This document shows positions 1 through 5,019 of a stretch of 7,037 nucleotides of DNA, piece after piece; position 1 is the first letter of the stretch; each line of letters opens with the position of its first letter. The stretch is from UMGS755 sp045652815 (GTDB lineage: Bacteria > Bacillota > Clostridia > UBA1381 > UBA9506), in NCBI GenBank assembly GCA_045652815.1, contig JAZOLH010000075.1:1-7037 (forward strand), written 5' to 3'. A program made the position numbers and the translations under genes. Under the pieces are notes generated by a model. That model made no database searches. It saw only the letters and a program-made list of their open reading frames with translations, and had not been told where the DNA came from.

Positions 1-277
1 CCTGCCCCAAAAGCTTACAGGTAGCAAAGAAAGAATCGGCATCCAGCACAATCTTGTTCCGGATATAATCATCGCAGGTGGAGGGGTTGGCGATGTGGGG
101 CTTGCGGGAATCGATGATATAGAGAAACTGTTCCTCCAGCAGATACAGTTCATCGTCTTTTAAAACAGTACCGCTGCCTGCTATCACCTGGATCAGTTCG
201 ATTTCGTTGTGCATATGGTTTTTGGTAACGAAATCGTCTTTACCTTTTAAATGGTAGAAATATTCGTTGATTTTCAT
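1..277 (-). CDS. AraC-family transcriptional regulator, N-terminal part (C-terminus off window)
   Basis: This partial gene reads leftwards off the window; 92 codons are visible. I translated the reverse strand by hand from the ATG at 277-275, which has an AGGAGA-type ribosome binding site at about 289-284. The visible protein resembles the cupin-like sensor domain of AraC/XylS regulators: HMHNEIE at residues 21-27, a G-x-G turn near 34-36 (AGSG), the LYLLEEQFLYIIDS strand pair, then H61. In this family such a domain binds a small ligand, often a sugar, and a C-terminal pair of helix-turn-helix motifs binds DNA. That DNA-binding half lies outside the window, so the family call rests on the N-terminal half only. 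It is divergent from eda-kdgK, so regulation of that operon by a sugar acid is a reasonable inference. A cupin-only protein remains possible. Confidence 0.72.
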   Translation of the reverse strand, partial: MKINEYFYHLKGKDDFVTKNHMHNEIELIQVIAGSGTVLKDDELYLLEEQFLYIIDSRKPHIANPSTCDDYIRNKIVLDADSFFATCKLLGQ

Positions 278-309
278 AGGAAAATCTCCTTTTTTCTGAT
301 TATACCTTT

Positions 310-338
310 ATTATAGAGCAATTTAGGATAAAAATCAA
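310..338 (-). promoter_or_regulatory. Promoter for the AraC-type regulator
   Basis: On the reverse strand there is a -35 TTGATT (forward 333-338), a spacer of exactly 17 bases (316-332) and a consensus -10 TATAAT (forward 310-315). It lies 32 bases upstream of the regulator's ATG. A second TATAAT on the same strand at 299-304 has no convincing -35 partner. Confidence 0.65.
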
Positions 339-340
339 GC

Positions 341-357
341 AATAAATGGTATTTATT
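341..357. promoter_or_regulatory. Candidate operator: perfect 7-3-7 palindrome
   Basis: AATAAAT at 341-347 and ATTTATT at 351-357 are perfect reverse complements separated by GGT. The site sits between the two divergent promoters: it overlaps the proposed -35 of the eda promoter and starts 3 bases outside the -35 of the regulator promoter. A protein bound here could control both directions. The repeat is pure A/T, so chance occurrence is a real alternative. AraC proteins more often bind direct repeats, so the binder is unknown. Confidence 0.4.
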
Positions 358-380
358 TTTCTTAAACCATATGATATACT
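352..380 (+). promoter_or_regulatory. Promoter for eda-kdgK (extended -10)
   Basis: The -10 TATACT at 375-380 is preceded by TGA at 372-374, an extended -10 motif. The -35 at 352-357 is TTTATT, only 3 of 6 consensus bases, with a 17-base spacer. A weak -35 with an extended -10 fits a promoter that needs an activator, in keeping with the divergent AraC-type gene. Transcription would start near 387, about 33 bases before the eda start. Confidence 0.55.
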
Positions 381-419
381 GTGAGTACAATGAAATTTAA
401 TAGAAGGAGTTGATGAGTT

Positions 420-1058
420 GTGAAAACACTCGCCCCCGAAGTTGTTTCCTTATTAAAAGCAAACGGTATTCTGCCCGTTGTTTGTTTAAAAAGCGAGCAG
501 GAGATGAATACTCTGGTTGATGCGGTTTTAGCATCTCCCGTTAGATGTATTGAAATCACCCTGCGTCATCCCTATGCCATTACGGCTATCAAAGAAATCA
601 AAAAGAACCATCCCGAACTGATTGTTGGTGCGGGCACGGTGCTGACTGAAGAGAACCTGCAGGATGCGATCGATGCAGGCGCAGATTACTGCGTATCCCC
701 CGGTTATGATGAAGAACTGGTGAAGAAGGCCCTTGAAAAAGGTATGTTCTTCTTGCCCGGTTGCATCACCCCGACCGAAATTCTCCGTGCAGGAAAACTT
801 GGCCTTTCTATGATTAAGTTTTTCCCTGCTGAAAGTCTTGGCGGCGTGAAAACAATGAAACTCTATGAAGGTGCTCTTTCTGACTTCACCTTCATTCCCA
901 CCGGCGGCATCACCTTAAACAATCTGCCCGATTACTTAGCTTGCAAGAATGTAATCGCTTGTGGCGGTAGTTATATGGTGCCCAAGGAATTAATGGCGGC
1001 AGGCGATTCTGCGGCGATTGCAAAAATTATGACTGAATGTACACAAATTCGTAAGTAA
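420..1058 (+). CDS. eda: 2-keto-3-deoxy-6-phosphogluconate (KDPG) / KHG aldolase
   Basis: This cytosolic class I aldolase cleaves KDPG to pyruvate and glyceraldehyde-3-phosphate, the last step of Entner-Doudoroff and hexuronate catabolism. The 212-residue length is normal for the family. Visible motifs run in order along the TIM barrel: IEITLR at 44-49 with the general acid/base Glu45, GAGTVL at 70-75, FLPGCITPTE at 111-120, MIKFFPAE at 131-138 with the Schiff-base Lys133, and the phosphate-binding FIPTGGI at 158-164 and ACGGSYMVP at 180-188. Glu45 and Lys133 even match the E. coli numbering. The start is GTG at 420; AAGGAG at 404-409 lies 10 bases upstream, and the nearby ATG at 413 is out of frame. 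The gene is first in an operon, with kdgK 15 bases downstream supplying its substrate. The family also includes KHG and KDPGal aldolases, so exact substrate range is not proven. Confidence 0.93.
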   Translation: MKTLAPEVVSLLKANGILPVVCLKSEQEMNTLVDAVLASPVRCIEITLRHPYAITAIKEIKKNHPELIVGAGTVLTEENLQDAIDAGADYCVSPGYDEELVKKALEKGMFFLPGCITPTEILRAGKLGLSMIKFFPAESLGGVKTMKLYEGALSDFTFIPTGGITLNNLPDYLACKNVIACGGSYMVPKELMAAGDSAAIAKIMTECTQIRK

Positions 1059-1073
1059 GGACAGGTGAAAAAG

Positions 1074-2096
1074 ATGAAAAAAGTAATTGGTTTTGGTGAT
1101 TATATACTGCGTCTTAATCCGGAAGGATATTTAAAATTTATTCAGGCAAATAAATTTGAAGTTTTTTATACAGGTGCTGAAGCGAATGTTTGTACCTCCC
1201 TTTCCTATATGGGAGTTCCCACACAGTTCGTTACAAAACTGCCTGACAATATGATTTCCGAGTGTGCTATTTCAACACTTAAAAGATTTTCTGTAGGAAC
1301 AGATCATATTGCTTTTGGTGGCGATAGAATCGGCTTATTCTACCTTGAAAAAGGTGCATCACAGAGACCTTCAAAAATTGTTTACGACCGTAAATATTCT
1401 GCTTTTTGCGGTTCTGAGCCCGGCGACTATGACTGGAAAACAATTATGGCTGATGCAGGTCATTTCCACTTCACAGGTATCACACCTGCACTGGGACAGA
1501 ATATTGCCGAGATTTGTCTTGAAGCATGTAAAACAGCTAAGGAATTGGGTCTTACAGTAAGCTGTGACCTGAATTACCGCAAAAACCTCTGGACACGCAG
1601 TGAAGCGAAAGCCACGATGGAAAAACTGCTTGAATACGTTGACGTTTTAATTGCAAACGAAGAAGATGCCGCTGATGTATTGGACATCCATGCAGCTAAC
1701 ACCGATATTATTTCCGGTAAGCTGAATAGAGAAGGATATATCGAAGTTGCAGACAAAATCTCCAAAAAATATAACATTGGAACAGTTGCAATCACACTGC
1801 GCAAGAGCATCAGTGCTTCTGACAACGATTGGTCTGCACTTTTATATCGTGACGGTAAAGCATATTTCTCTAAAGAGTATCGTATCCATATCGTTGACCG
1901 TGTAGGCGGCGGTGATTCTTTTGGTGCAGGTTTGATCTATGCGTTACATAACGGATTTGATGAACAGAAAACCATTGAATATGCAGCAGCAGCATCCTGT
2001 CTTAAACAGACAATTGAACTTGACGTAAACCTCTCAAAGCCCAGCGATATTCTCGCTTTAGTTGGCGGCGATGGTTCAGGACGAGTTCAGCGTTAA
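1074..2096 (+). CDS. kdgK: 2-keto-3-deoxygluconate (KDG) kinase, PfkB/ribokinase family
   Basis: The product is a cytosolic kinase that phosphorylates KDG with ATP to give KDPG, the substrate of the aldolase encoded just upstream. The PfkB fold is shown by the N-terminal signature TGAEANVCTSLSYMG (residues 34-48, sugar pocket), the sugar-contacting YDRK block at 104-107, the strand VLIANEEDA at 192-200, and the C-terminal signature DRVGGGDSFGAGL (275-287), whose Asp281 is the expected catalytic base in the anion hole. GGGD in place of the commoner GAGD is a mild variation. I chose ATG 1074 because AGGTGA at 1063-1068 is a good ribosome binding site five bases upstream. An in-frame GTG at 1065 would add three residues but lies inside that site. 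The length of 340 residues suits KDG kinases. Other PfkB sugar kinases are possible, but pairing with eda makes KDG much the best substrate. Confidence 0.9.
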   Translation: MKKVIGFGDYILRLNPEGYLKFIQANKFEVFYTGAEANVCTSLSYMGVPTQFVTKLPDNMISECAISTLKRFSVGTDHIAFGGDRIGLFYLEKGASQRPSKIVYDRKYSAFCGSEPGDYDWKTIMADAGHFHFTGITPALGQNIAEICLEACKTAKELGLTVSCDLNYRKNLWTRSEAKATMEKLLEYVDVLIANEEDAADVLDIHAANTDIISGKLNREGYIEVADKISKKYNIGTVAITLRKSISASDNDWSALLYRDGKAYFSKEYRIHIVDRVGGGDSFGAGLIYALHNGFDEQKTIEYAAAASCLKQTIELDVNLSKPSDILALVGGDGSGRVQR

Positions 2097-2115
2097 TCGT
2101 GTATAGAGAAGGTAT

Positions 2116-2153
2116 TGAAAAAGGGCAGCAGGGTAACCTGCTGCTTCTTTTTT
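2116..2153 (+). terminator. Intrinsic terminator after kdgK
   Basis: GCAGCAGG at 2125-2132 pairs perfectly with CCTGCTGC at 2137-2144 around a GTAA (GNRA-type) loop. It is preceded by GAAAAAGG and followed by TTCTTTTTT, so the flanking A and T runs lengthen the stem. It lies 28 bases after the kdgK stop and separates the sugar-acid operon from the transporter gene. Confidence 0.9.
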
Positions 2154-2168
2154 GTCGAACGAATGTGA

Positions 2169-2197
2169 TTGACCAAAAATGAGATATATGATACAAT
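2169..2197 (+). promoter_or_regulatory. Promoter for the CDF transporter gene
   Basis: The -35 TTGACC at 2169-2174 and -10 TACAAT at 2192-2197 each match 5 of 6 consensus bases and are 17 bases apart. TGA at 2189-2191 gives an extended -10. The start point would fall near 2204, about 28 bases before the chosen start codon, leaving no room for a metal riboswitch. Confidence 0.72.
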
Positions 2198-2231
2198 GAA
2201 TTAAATGATTCATATGAAAGGAGAGGTGGCT

Positions 2232-3395
2232 GTGACGAAACTCATCATTCGTACCTTTATTAAAAATTATAAAAATACCGAAGATGTGGCAGTTCGTGCG
2301 TCTTATGGAAAGTTGGCAGGCGTGCTCGGTATTGTTTGCAACGCACTTTTGTTTGCCTTAAAACTGTGTGCCGGTTTGCTCAGTGGATCTATGGCTGTTT
2401 TGTCTGATGCTTTTAACAATTTGTCTGATATGGGCTCATCTTTGGTTTCCATTGTTGGCTCGGCGGCGGCAGGTCGGCGGGCGGATGAAGACCATCCTTT
2501 TGGTCACGGTCGCTCTGAATATATTGCCTCTCTGATTATTTCCTTCCTTATTATAATAGTAGGGTTTGAACTTTTAAAATCTTCTGCAGGGGCCATTGTT
2601 GAAAATAAGCATCCCGCGTTTTCCTGGCTGTCCGTCGGCGTGATGGGATTTTCGGTTCTGCTGAAACTGTGGATGTTTTTCTTTAATCGTTATGCGGGCA
2701 AGAAGATAAACTCTCCTGTTCTTGCGGCGGCGGCAGTGGATAGCGCAAGCGATGTGTTTGCCACAGGTGCGGTTTTGGTTTCGTTGTTCGTGGGTAGGCT
2801 GTGGCAGTTCCCTGTTGATGGCGTGATGGGTGCGCTGGTATCTGTTCTGATTATGCTGGCGGGTTATCGCGTTGCCAAAAACACCATTACGGTGTTGCTG
2901 GGTGCGCCGCCGGATAGCGCATTGTCTGAAACCATTTGTCGTATGGTTTTGGAAGAAGATGAAGTGGAAGGCGTTCACGATTTAATTATTCACGACTACG
3001 GTCCGGGCAGACGGATTGCCTCCATTCACGCAGAGGTTTCTATTGATAGTGACATCGTGACCATTCACGACGTGATTGACAGAGCAGAGAAGCGGATTGA
3101 AGCGGAGACAGGCGTGCACATTGTGATTCATATGGACCCTGTGGATCACGACTCCTATGCTGAATCTGTCAAGCGCTTTGTGCTTGATACGGTCCACGGT
3201 GTAAACAGTGTGTTCGGGATTCACGATTTTCGTATGGCAGAACTTGACGATGCGGTGGAACTTTACTTTGATGTGGAGATGCCATATAGCATTACAGAGG
3301 AAGAACAGCAGGAAGCCGTTGCGGCAATCTGCACAAAGTTAAAAGAAAAAGATGCAAAATTCCGCCCTGTGATTCAGGTGGATAATAAACTATAG
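2232..3395 (+). CDS. Cation diffusion facilitator (CDF) family metal exporter, possibly manganese
   Basis: This is an inner-membrane divalent metal/proton antiporter of the CDF family, 387 residues long. An N-terminal part with about six hydrophobic segments (roughly residues 28-215) precedes a soluble C-terminal dimerisation domain (about 220-387) rich in His and acidic residues. Hallmarks are SDAFNNLSD in the second segment, the loop motif HPFGHGRSEY at 88-97, and VDSASD in the fifth segment. Aligned by eye to E. coli YiiP, the transport site reads Asn62, Asp66, Asp170 and Asp174 (N-D/D-D) instead of D-D/H-D. Loss of the His argues against a classical zinc site and, from what I recall of streptococcal MntE, favours Mn(II). 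I chose GTG 2232 because AAAGGAG at 2217-2223 lies eight bases upstream; the ATGs at 2205 and 2214 precede that site. It stands alone with its own promoter and terminator. Confidence 0.9.
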   Translation: MTKLIIRTFIKNYKNTEDVAVRASYGKLAGVLGIVCNALLFALKLCAGLLSGSMAVLSDAFNNLSDMGSSLVSIVGSAAAGRRADEDHPFGHGRSEYIASLIISFLIIIVGFELLKSSAGAIVENKHPAFSWLSVGVMGFSVLLKLWMFFFNRYAGKKINSPVLAAAAVDSASDVFATGAVLVSLFVGRLWQFPVDGVMGALVSVLIMLAGYRVAKNTITVLLGAPPDSALSETICRMVLEEDEVEGVHDLIIHDYGPGRRIASIHAEVSIDSDIVTIHDVIDRAEKRIEAETGVHIVIHMDPVDHDSYAESVKRFVLDTVHGVNSVFGIHDFRMAELDDAVELYFDVEMPYSITEEEQQEAVAAICTKLKEKDAKFRPVIQVDNKL

Positions 3396-3443
3396 GGTAA
3401 ATGGCCGCAAAAGGTCTATTGTAAAATTGCACAAAAAAGAGAT

Positions 3444-3487
3444 AAAAAGCAAGTAAAATTTCGTGAAAGATTTTATTTGCTTTTTTT
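3444..3487 (+). terminator. Intrinsic terminator after the CDF gene
   Basis: A 16-bp stem is formed by 3444-3459 (AAAAAGCAAGTAAAAT) and 3470-3485, with one G-T wobble (3453/3476) and a 10-base loop. The T run at 3481-3487 completes the signal. It insulates the S10 operon from upstream transcription and abuts the proposed S10 promoter. Confidence 0.85.
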
Positions 3488-3519
3488 CATGTTTTACTTG
3501 CATTTTCCTATAATATAGT
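3486..3519 (+). promoter_or_regulatory. Probable S10 operon promoter
   Basis: A consensus -10 TATAAT lies at 3509-3514. The -35 assignment is uncertain: TTCATG at 3486-3491 gives a 17-base spacer but only 3 of 6 matches. The alternative is TTTACT at 3493-3498 with TATAGT at 3514-3519 and a 15-base spacer. Either predicts a start near 3520-3526 and thus an unusually long leader of about 400 nt before rpsJ. Confidence 0.55.
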
Positions 3520-3725
3520 GTAAAATTAAAGGGCTGTGACATGACATACGATGAAGTGGGAGGTTGCCGCCATAGAGCGGGTTTTTCCATGGAGAATGTC
3601 CGATTCAAGAAACCGGGCGACTAGTCATACGCAAATGGAAAGAAAAAGCTTATCAGGGTGGAGAATTCTGCCTTTTTGCCTTTTTTTGTTTTCGTTTGTG
3701 TTGGGATTTCCAAGTGAGGAAAGAC

Positions 3726-3817
3726 CGCAAAAAGCTAGAACTGGCCCAGAAACAGAGGTTTTTGGGTTTTATTTATGGCCCAAGGTGAAACACCCGGCCG
3801 TGTGTAAGCTTTTTGCG
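3726..3817 (+). promoter_or_regulatory. Long-range 11-bp helix within the S10 leader
   Basis: CGCAAAAAGCT at 3726-3736 is the exact reverse complement of AGCTTTTTGCG at 3807-3817. The 70 bases between them hold two smaller hairpins, at 3745-3766 and 3784-3794 (GGTG-AAA-CACC). The helix could define the main domain of the leader. Confidence 0.55.
3745..3775 (+). terminator. Candidate attenuator hairpin in the S10 leader
   Basis: CCCAGAAAC at 3745-3753 pairs over all nine bases (one G-U) with GTTTTTGGG at 3758-3766 around AGAG. TTTTATTTA follows directly at 3767-3775. Hairpin plus U-rich tail is the layout of an intrinsic terminator. The stem is A/U-rich in its upper half and the U tract is interrupted, so it may be weak or conditional, as an attenuator would be. 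Confidence 0.45.
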
Positions 3818-3818
3818 A

Positions 3819-3845
3819 TAAGCTGCACGGGTATCCGGCAGTTTA
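3819..3845 (+). promoter_or_regulatory. Stable hairpin in the S10 leader
   Basis: TAAGCTGC at 3819-3826 pairs with GCAGTTTA at 3838-3845 (one G-U). The stem continues past a bulged A3827 with CGG 3828-3830 and CCG 3835-3837 around GTAT. This gives 11 base pairs with no U tract after it, so it is not a terminator; it starts immediately after the long-range helix. Confidence 0.5.
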
Positions 3846-3881
3846 GACAAGCCGTTTCTTCATGACACAGACAAAAATTGG

Positions 3882-3902
3882 CTTCCTATTATATATAGGG
3901 AG
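3882..3902 (+). promoter_or_regulatory. Hairpin just upstream of the rpsJ ribosome binding site
   Basis: CTTCCTAT at 3882-3889 pairs with ATAGGGAG at 3895-3902 (one G-U) around TATAT. It ends 13 bases before AAGGAGG at 3916-3922, close enough to affect ribosome loading or mRNA stability without hiding the site itself. Confidence 0.45.
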
Positions 3903-3930
3903 CGGCAAAATCGATAAGGAGGAAAAACAA

Positions 3931-4242
3931 ATGGCACAGAGTCAGAAAATCAGAATCAGACTGAAGGCGTATGATCACGTTCTGCTTGATCAGTCCGCCG
4001 AAAAGATTGTGGAAACAGCAAAGAGAACTGGCGCGAAAGTATCCGGTCCTATTCCGCTGCCCACAAAGAAAGAGGTTGTTACCATTCTGCGTGCGGTTCA
4101 CAAGTATAAAGACTCCCGTGAACAGTTCGAAATGAGAACACACAAACGTTTAATCGACATTCTGCTGCCCACCGCGAAAACTGTTGATGCGCTGATGCGT
4201 ATCGAACTGCCCGCTGGTGTGGACATTGAAATGAAGTATTAA
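3931..4242 (+). CDS. rpsJ: 30S ribosomal protein S10 (uS10, NusE)
   Basis: S10 is a protein of the 30S head and, as NusE, a partner of NusB and NusG in antitermination. The 103-residue product is essentially full family length. It opens with KIRIRLKAYDH (residues 6-16), contains the S10 signature SGPIPLPT (38-45), then the extended loop that reaches into the ribosome (about 46-68), and SREQFEMRTHKRLIDI (62-77), followed by a typical C-terminal strand. The start is ATG 3931 with AAGGAGG at 3916-3922, eight bases upstream. The frame is open back to 3862, but that would add 23 residues absent from the family. It is the first gene of the S10 operon, downstream of a long structured leader, and is followed by a 116-nt structured spacer before rplC, an unusual gap for this operon. 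Confidence 0.97.
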   Translation: MAQSQKIRIRLKAYDHVLLDQSAEKIVETAKRTGAKVSGPIPLPTKKEVVTILRAVHKYKDSREQFEMRTHKRLIDILLPTAKTVDALMRIELPAGVDIEMKY

Positions 4243-4251
4243 TGCGTTTCG

Positions 4252-4276
4252 CAAACCTAGACGAAAGTCTGGTTTG
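4252..4276 (+). promoter_or_regulatory. rpsJ-rplC spacer hairpin 1 (GAAA loop)
   Basis: CAAACC 4252-4257 pairs with GGTTTG 4271-4276, and AGAC 4259-4262 with GTCT 4267-4270, with T4258 bulged and a GAAA tetraloop at 4263-4266. It has ten base pairs and is followed by TTAAAAGG, so it lacks a terminator tail. Confidence 0.6.
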
Positions 4277-4286
4277 TTAAAAGGCA

Positions 4287-4304
4287 CTGTTGCGAAAGCA
4301 ACGG
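4287..4304 (+). promoter_or_regulatory. rpsJ-rplC spacer hairpin 2 (GAAA loop)
   Basis: CTGTTGC 4287-4293 pairs with GCAACGG 4298-4304 (one T-G wobble) around a second GAAA tetraloop at 4294-4297. It lies 10 bases after hairpin 1 and has no U tract. Confidence 0.6.
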
Positions 4305-4309
4305 GTCAT

Positions 4310-4329
4310 GTTCGCCCGATAGGGTGAAC
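4310..4329 (+). promoter_or_regulatory. rpsJ-rplC spacer hairpin 3 (GATA loop)
   Basis: GTTCGCCC 4310-4317 pairs with GGGTGAAC 4322-4329 over eight bases (one G-U) around GATA. It ends 16 bases before the rplC ribosome binding site AGGAGGTG at 4346-4353. Confidence 0.6.
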
Positions 4330-4358
4330 CAATAACCAATATTTTAGGAGGTGCTTTT

Positions 4359-4991
4359 GTGAAAAAAGCGATTTTAGGCACAAAGCTCGGCATGACTCAG
4401 CTTTTTGACGCTGACGGCGTTTTAATCCCCGTTACCGTTATTCAGGCAGGTCCTTGCAGAGTTATCCAGAAGAAAACCGCTGAAAATGACGGCTACGATG
4501 CTGTTCAGGTTGGTTTCCTGGAAAAGAAAGAAAAACATACCACAAAGCCCCTGCAGGGTCATTTCAAGAAAGCCGGTACCGGTTACATGAAATACCTGAA
4601 GGAATTCAAGCTGGATAATGCAGCTGAAATGAATGTGGGCGACGAAATTAAGGCTGACGTTTTTGCTGAAGGCGATTCTGTTGACGTAACAGGCATCAGC
4701 AAAGGTAAAGGCTTTGCCGGCACCGTTAAACGTTGGGGTACCCACCGCGGTCCTATGACTCACGGTTCCGGTTACCACAGAGGCCCCGGTTCTATGGGCG
4801 CCTGCTCCACACCTTCTCGTGTTATGAAGGGTAAAAAATTAGCAGGTCACCTGGGTGTTGAAAAGGTTACAGTTCAGAATCTGTCCGTTGTTAAGCTGGA
4901 TGCTGAAAACAACATTCTGGCAATTCGCGGCGCTGTTCCCGGCCCCAAGGGTGGTCTGGTTATCATCAAGAATTCTGTAAAGGCTCGCTAA
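4359..4991 (+). CDS. rplC: 50S ribosomal protein L3 (uL3)
   Basis: L3 is an early-assembling 23S rRNA binder whose long loop reaches towards the peptidyl transferase centre. The 210 residues are full length. MKKAILGTKLGMTQLF (1-16) is the standard N-terminus. The signature block runs from SKGKGFAGTVKRW (114-126) through THGSGYHRGPGSMG (134-147) to RVMKGKKLAGHLG (154-166). At the place where E. coli L3 has Gln150, methylated by PrmB, this protein has Ser150 (GACSTP), as I expect for Gram-positive L3. The start is GTG 4359 with AGGAGGTG at 4346-4353; no better in-frame ATG exists. It follows the structured rpsJ-rplC spacer and is 28 bases from rplD. Confidence 0.97.
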   Translation: MKKAILGTKLGMTQLFDADGVLIPVTVIQAGPCRVIQKKTAENDGYDAVQVGFLEKKEKHTTKPLQGHFKKAGTGYMKYLKEFKLDNAAEMNVGDEIKADVFAEGDSVDVTGISKGKGFAGTVKRWGTHRGPMTHGSGYHRGPGSMGACSTPSRVMKGKKLAGHLGVEKVTVQNLSVVKLDAENNILAIRGAVPGPKGGLVIIKNSVKAR

Positions 4992-5019
4992 GAGACCTGA
5001 ATCGAAAGGAGGAAGTATC

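Larger units (their letters stand above)
3522..3930 (+). promoter_or_regulatory. Long structured 5' leader of the S10 operon
   Basis: This gene-free stretch between the proposed promoter and rpsJ is full of pairing segments. A 5' module at 3541-3628 has ATGAC/GTCAT closing ends, CCGC 3567-3570 with GCGG 3577-3580, and GTCCG 3598-3602 with CGGGC 3614-3618. An 11-bp helix joins 3726-3736 to 3807-3817 and encloses a terminator-like hairpin at 3745-3766. Strong hairpins follow at 3819-3845 and 3882-3902, and the rpsJ ribosome binding site AAGGAGG is at 3916-3922. E. coli regulates this operon through L4 acting on its S10 leader; an analogous role here is inference, and the structure does not obviously copy the E. 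coli one. The frame open at 3551-3865 has no ribosome binding site and reads as low-complexity peptide, so I treat the region as RNA. Confidence 0.6.

Noticed and set aside
1065..1073. GTG 1065 as the kdgK start
   Set aside because: It lies within AGGTGA, the best ribosome binding site for ATG 1074, and adds only MKK ahead of the family-like N-terminus.
2205..2231. Earlier ATG starts (2205, 2214) for the CDF transporter
   Set aside because: The ribosome binding site AAAGGAG at 2217-2223 lies downstream of both ATGs and is correctly spaced for GTG 2232. The ATG at 2205 is also almost at the predicted transcription start.
2574..2978. Reverse-strand open frame of 134 codons opposite the CDF gene
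   Set aside because: The translation is rich in His, Arg, Asn and Gln, as expected for an antisense shadow of a membrane-protein gene, and it has no recognisable domain. The forward frame is a clear CDF protein.
3551..3865. Open frame of 104 codons upstream of rpsJ
   Set aside because: It has no ribosome binding site before its ATG, the translated peptide is not recognisable, and the frame crosses the strong RNA pairings of the leader. It is best explained as chance openness in a non-coding leader.
3534..3870. Long-range pairing of CTGTGACATGA (3534-3544) with TCATGACACAG (3860-3870), one mismatch, which would close the whole leader
   Set aside because: Pairing of this length with one mismatch is expected by chance about once in a region of this size, and the 5' arm also fits the local 3541-3545/3624-3628 closing pair. 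I did not list it as a feature.
3534..3880. Possibility that the leader is a known housekeeping RNA such as RNase P RNA, tmRNA, SRP RNA or 6S RNA
   Set aside because: The stretch GAGGAAAG near 3717 recalls RNase P RNA, but the other conserved blocks (ACAGAAA context, GGUAAACCCC) are missing. I see no tmRNA tag frame or SRP Alu/GNAR loop in the expected places.
3862..3930. 23-residue N-terminal extension of S10 from the ATG at 3862
   Set aside because: S10 proteins begin near MAQSQKIRIRL, and ATG 3931 has AAGGAGG eight bases upstream. The extension would run through the 3882-3902 hairpin and the ribosome binding site.
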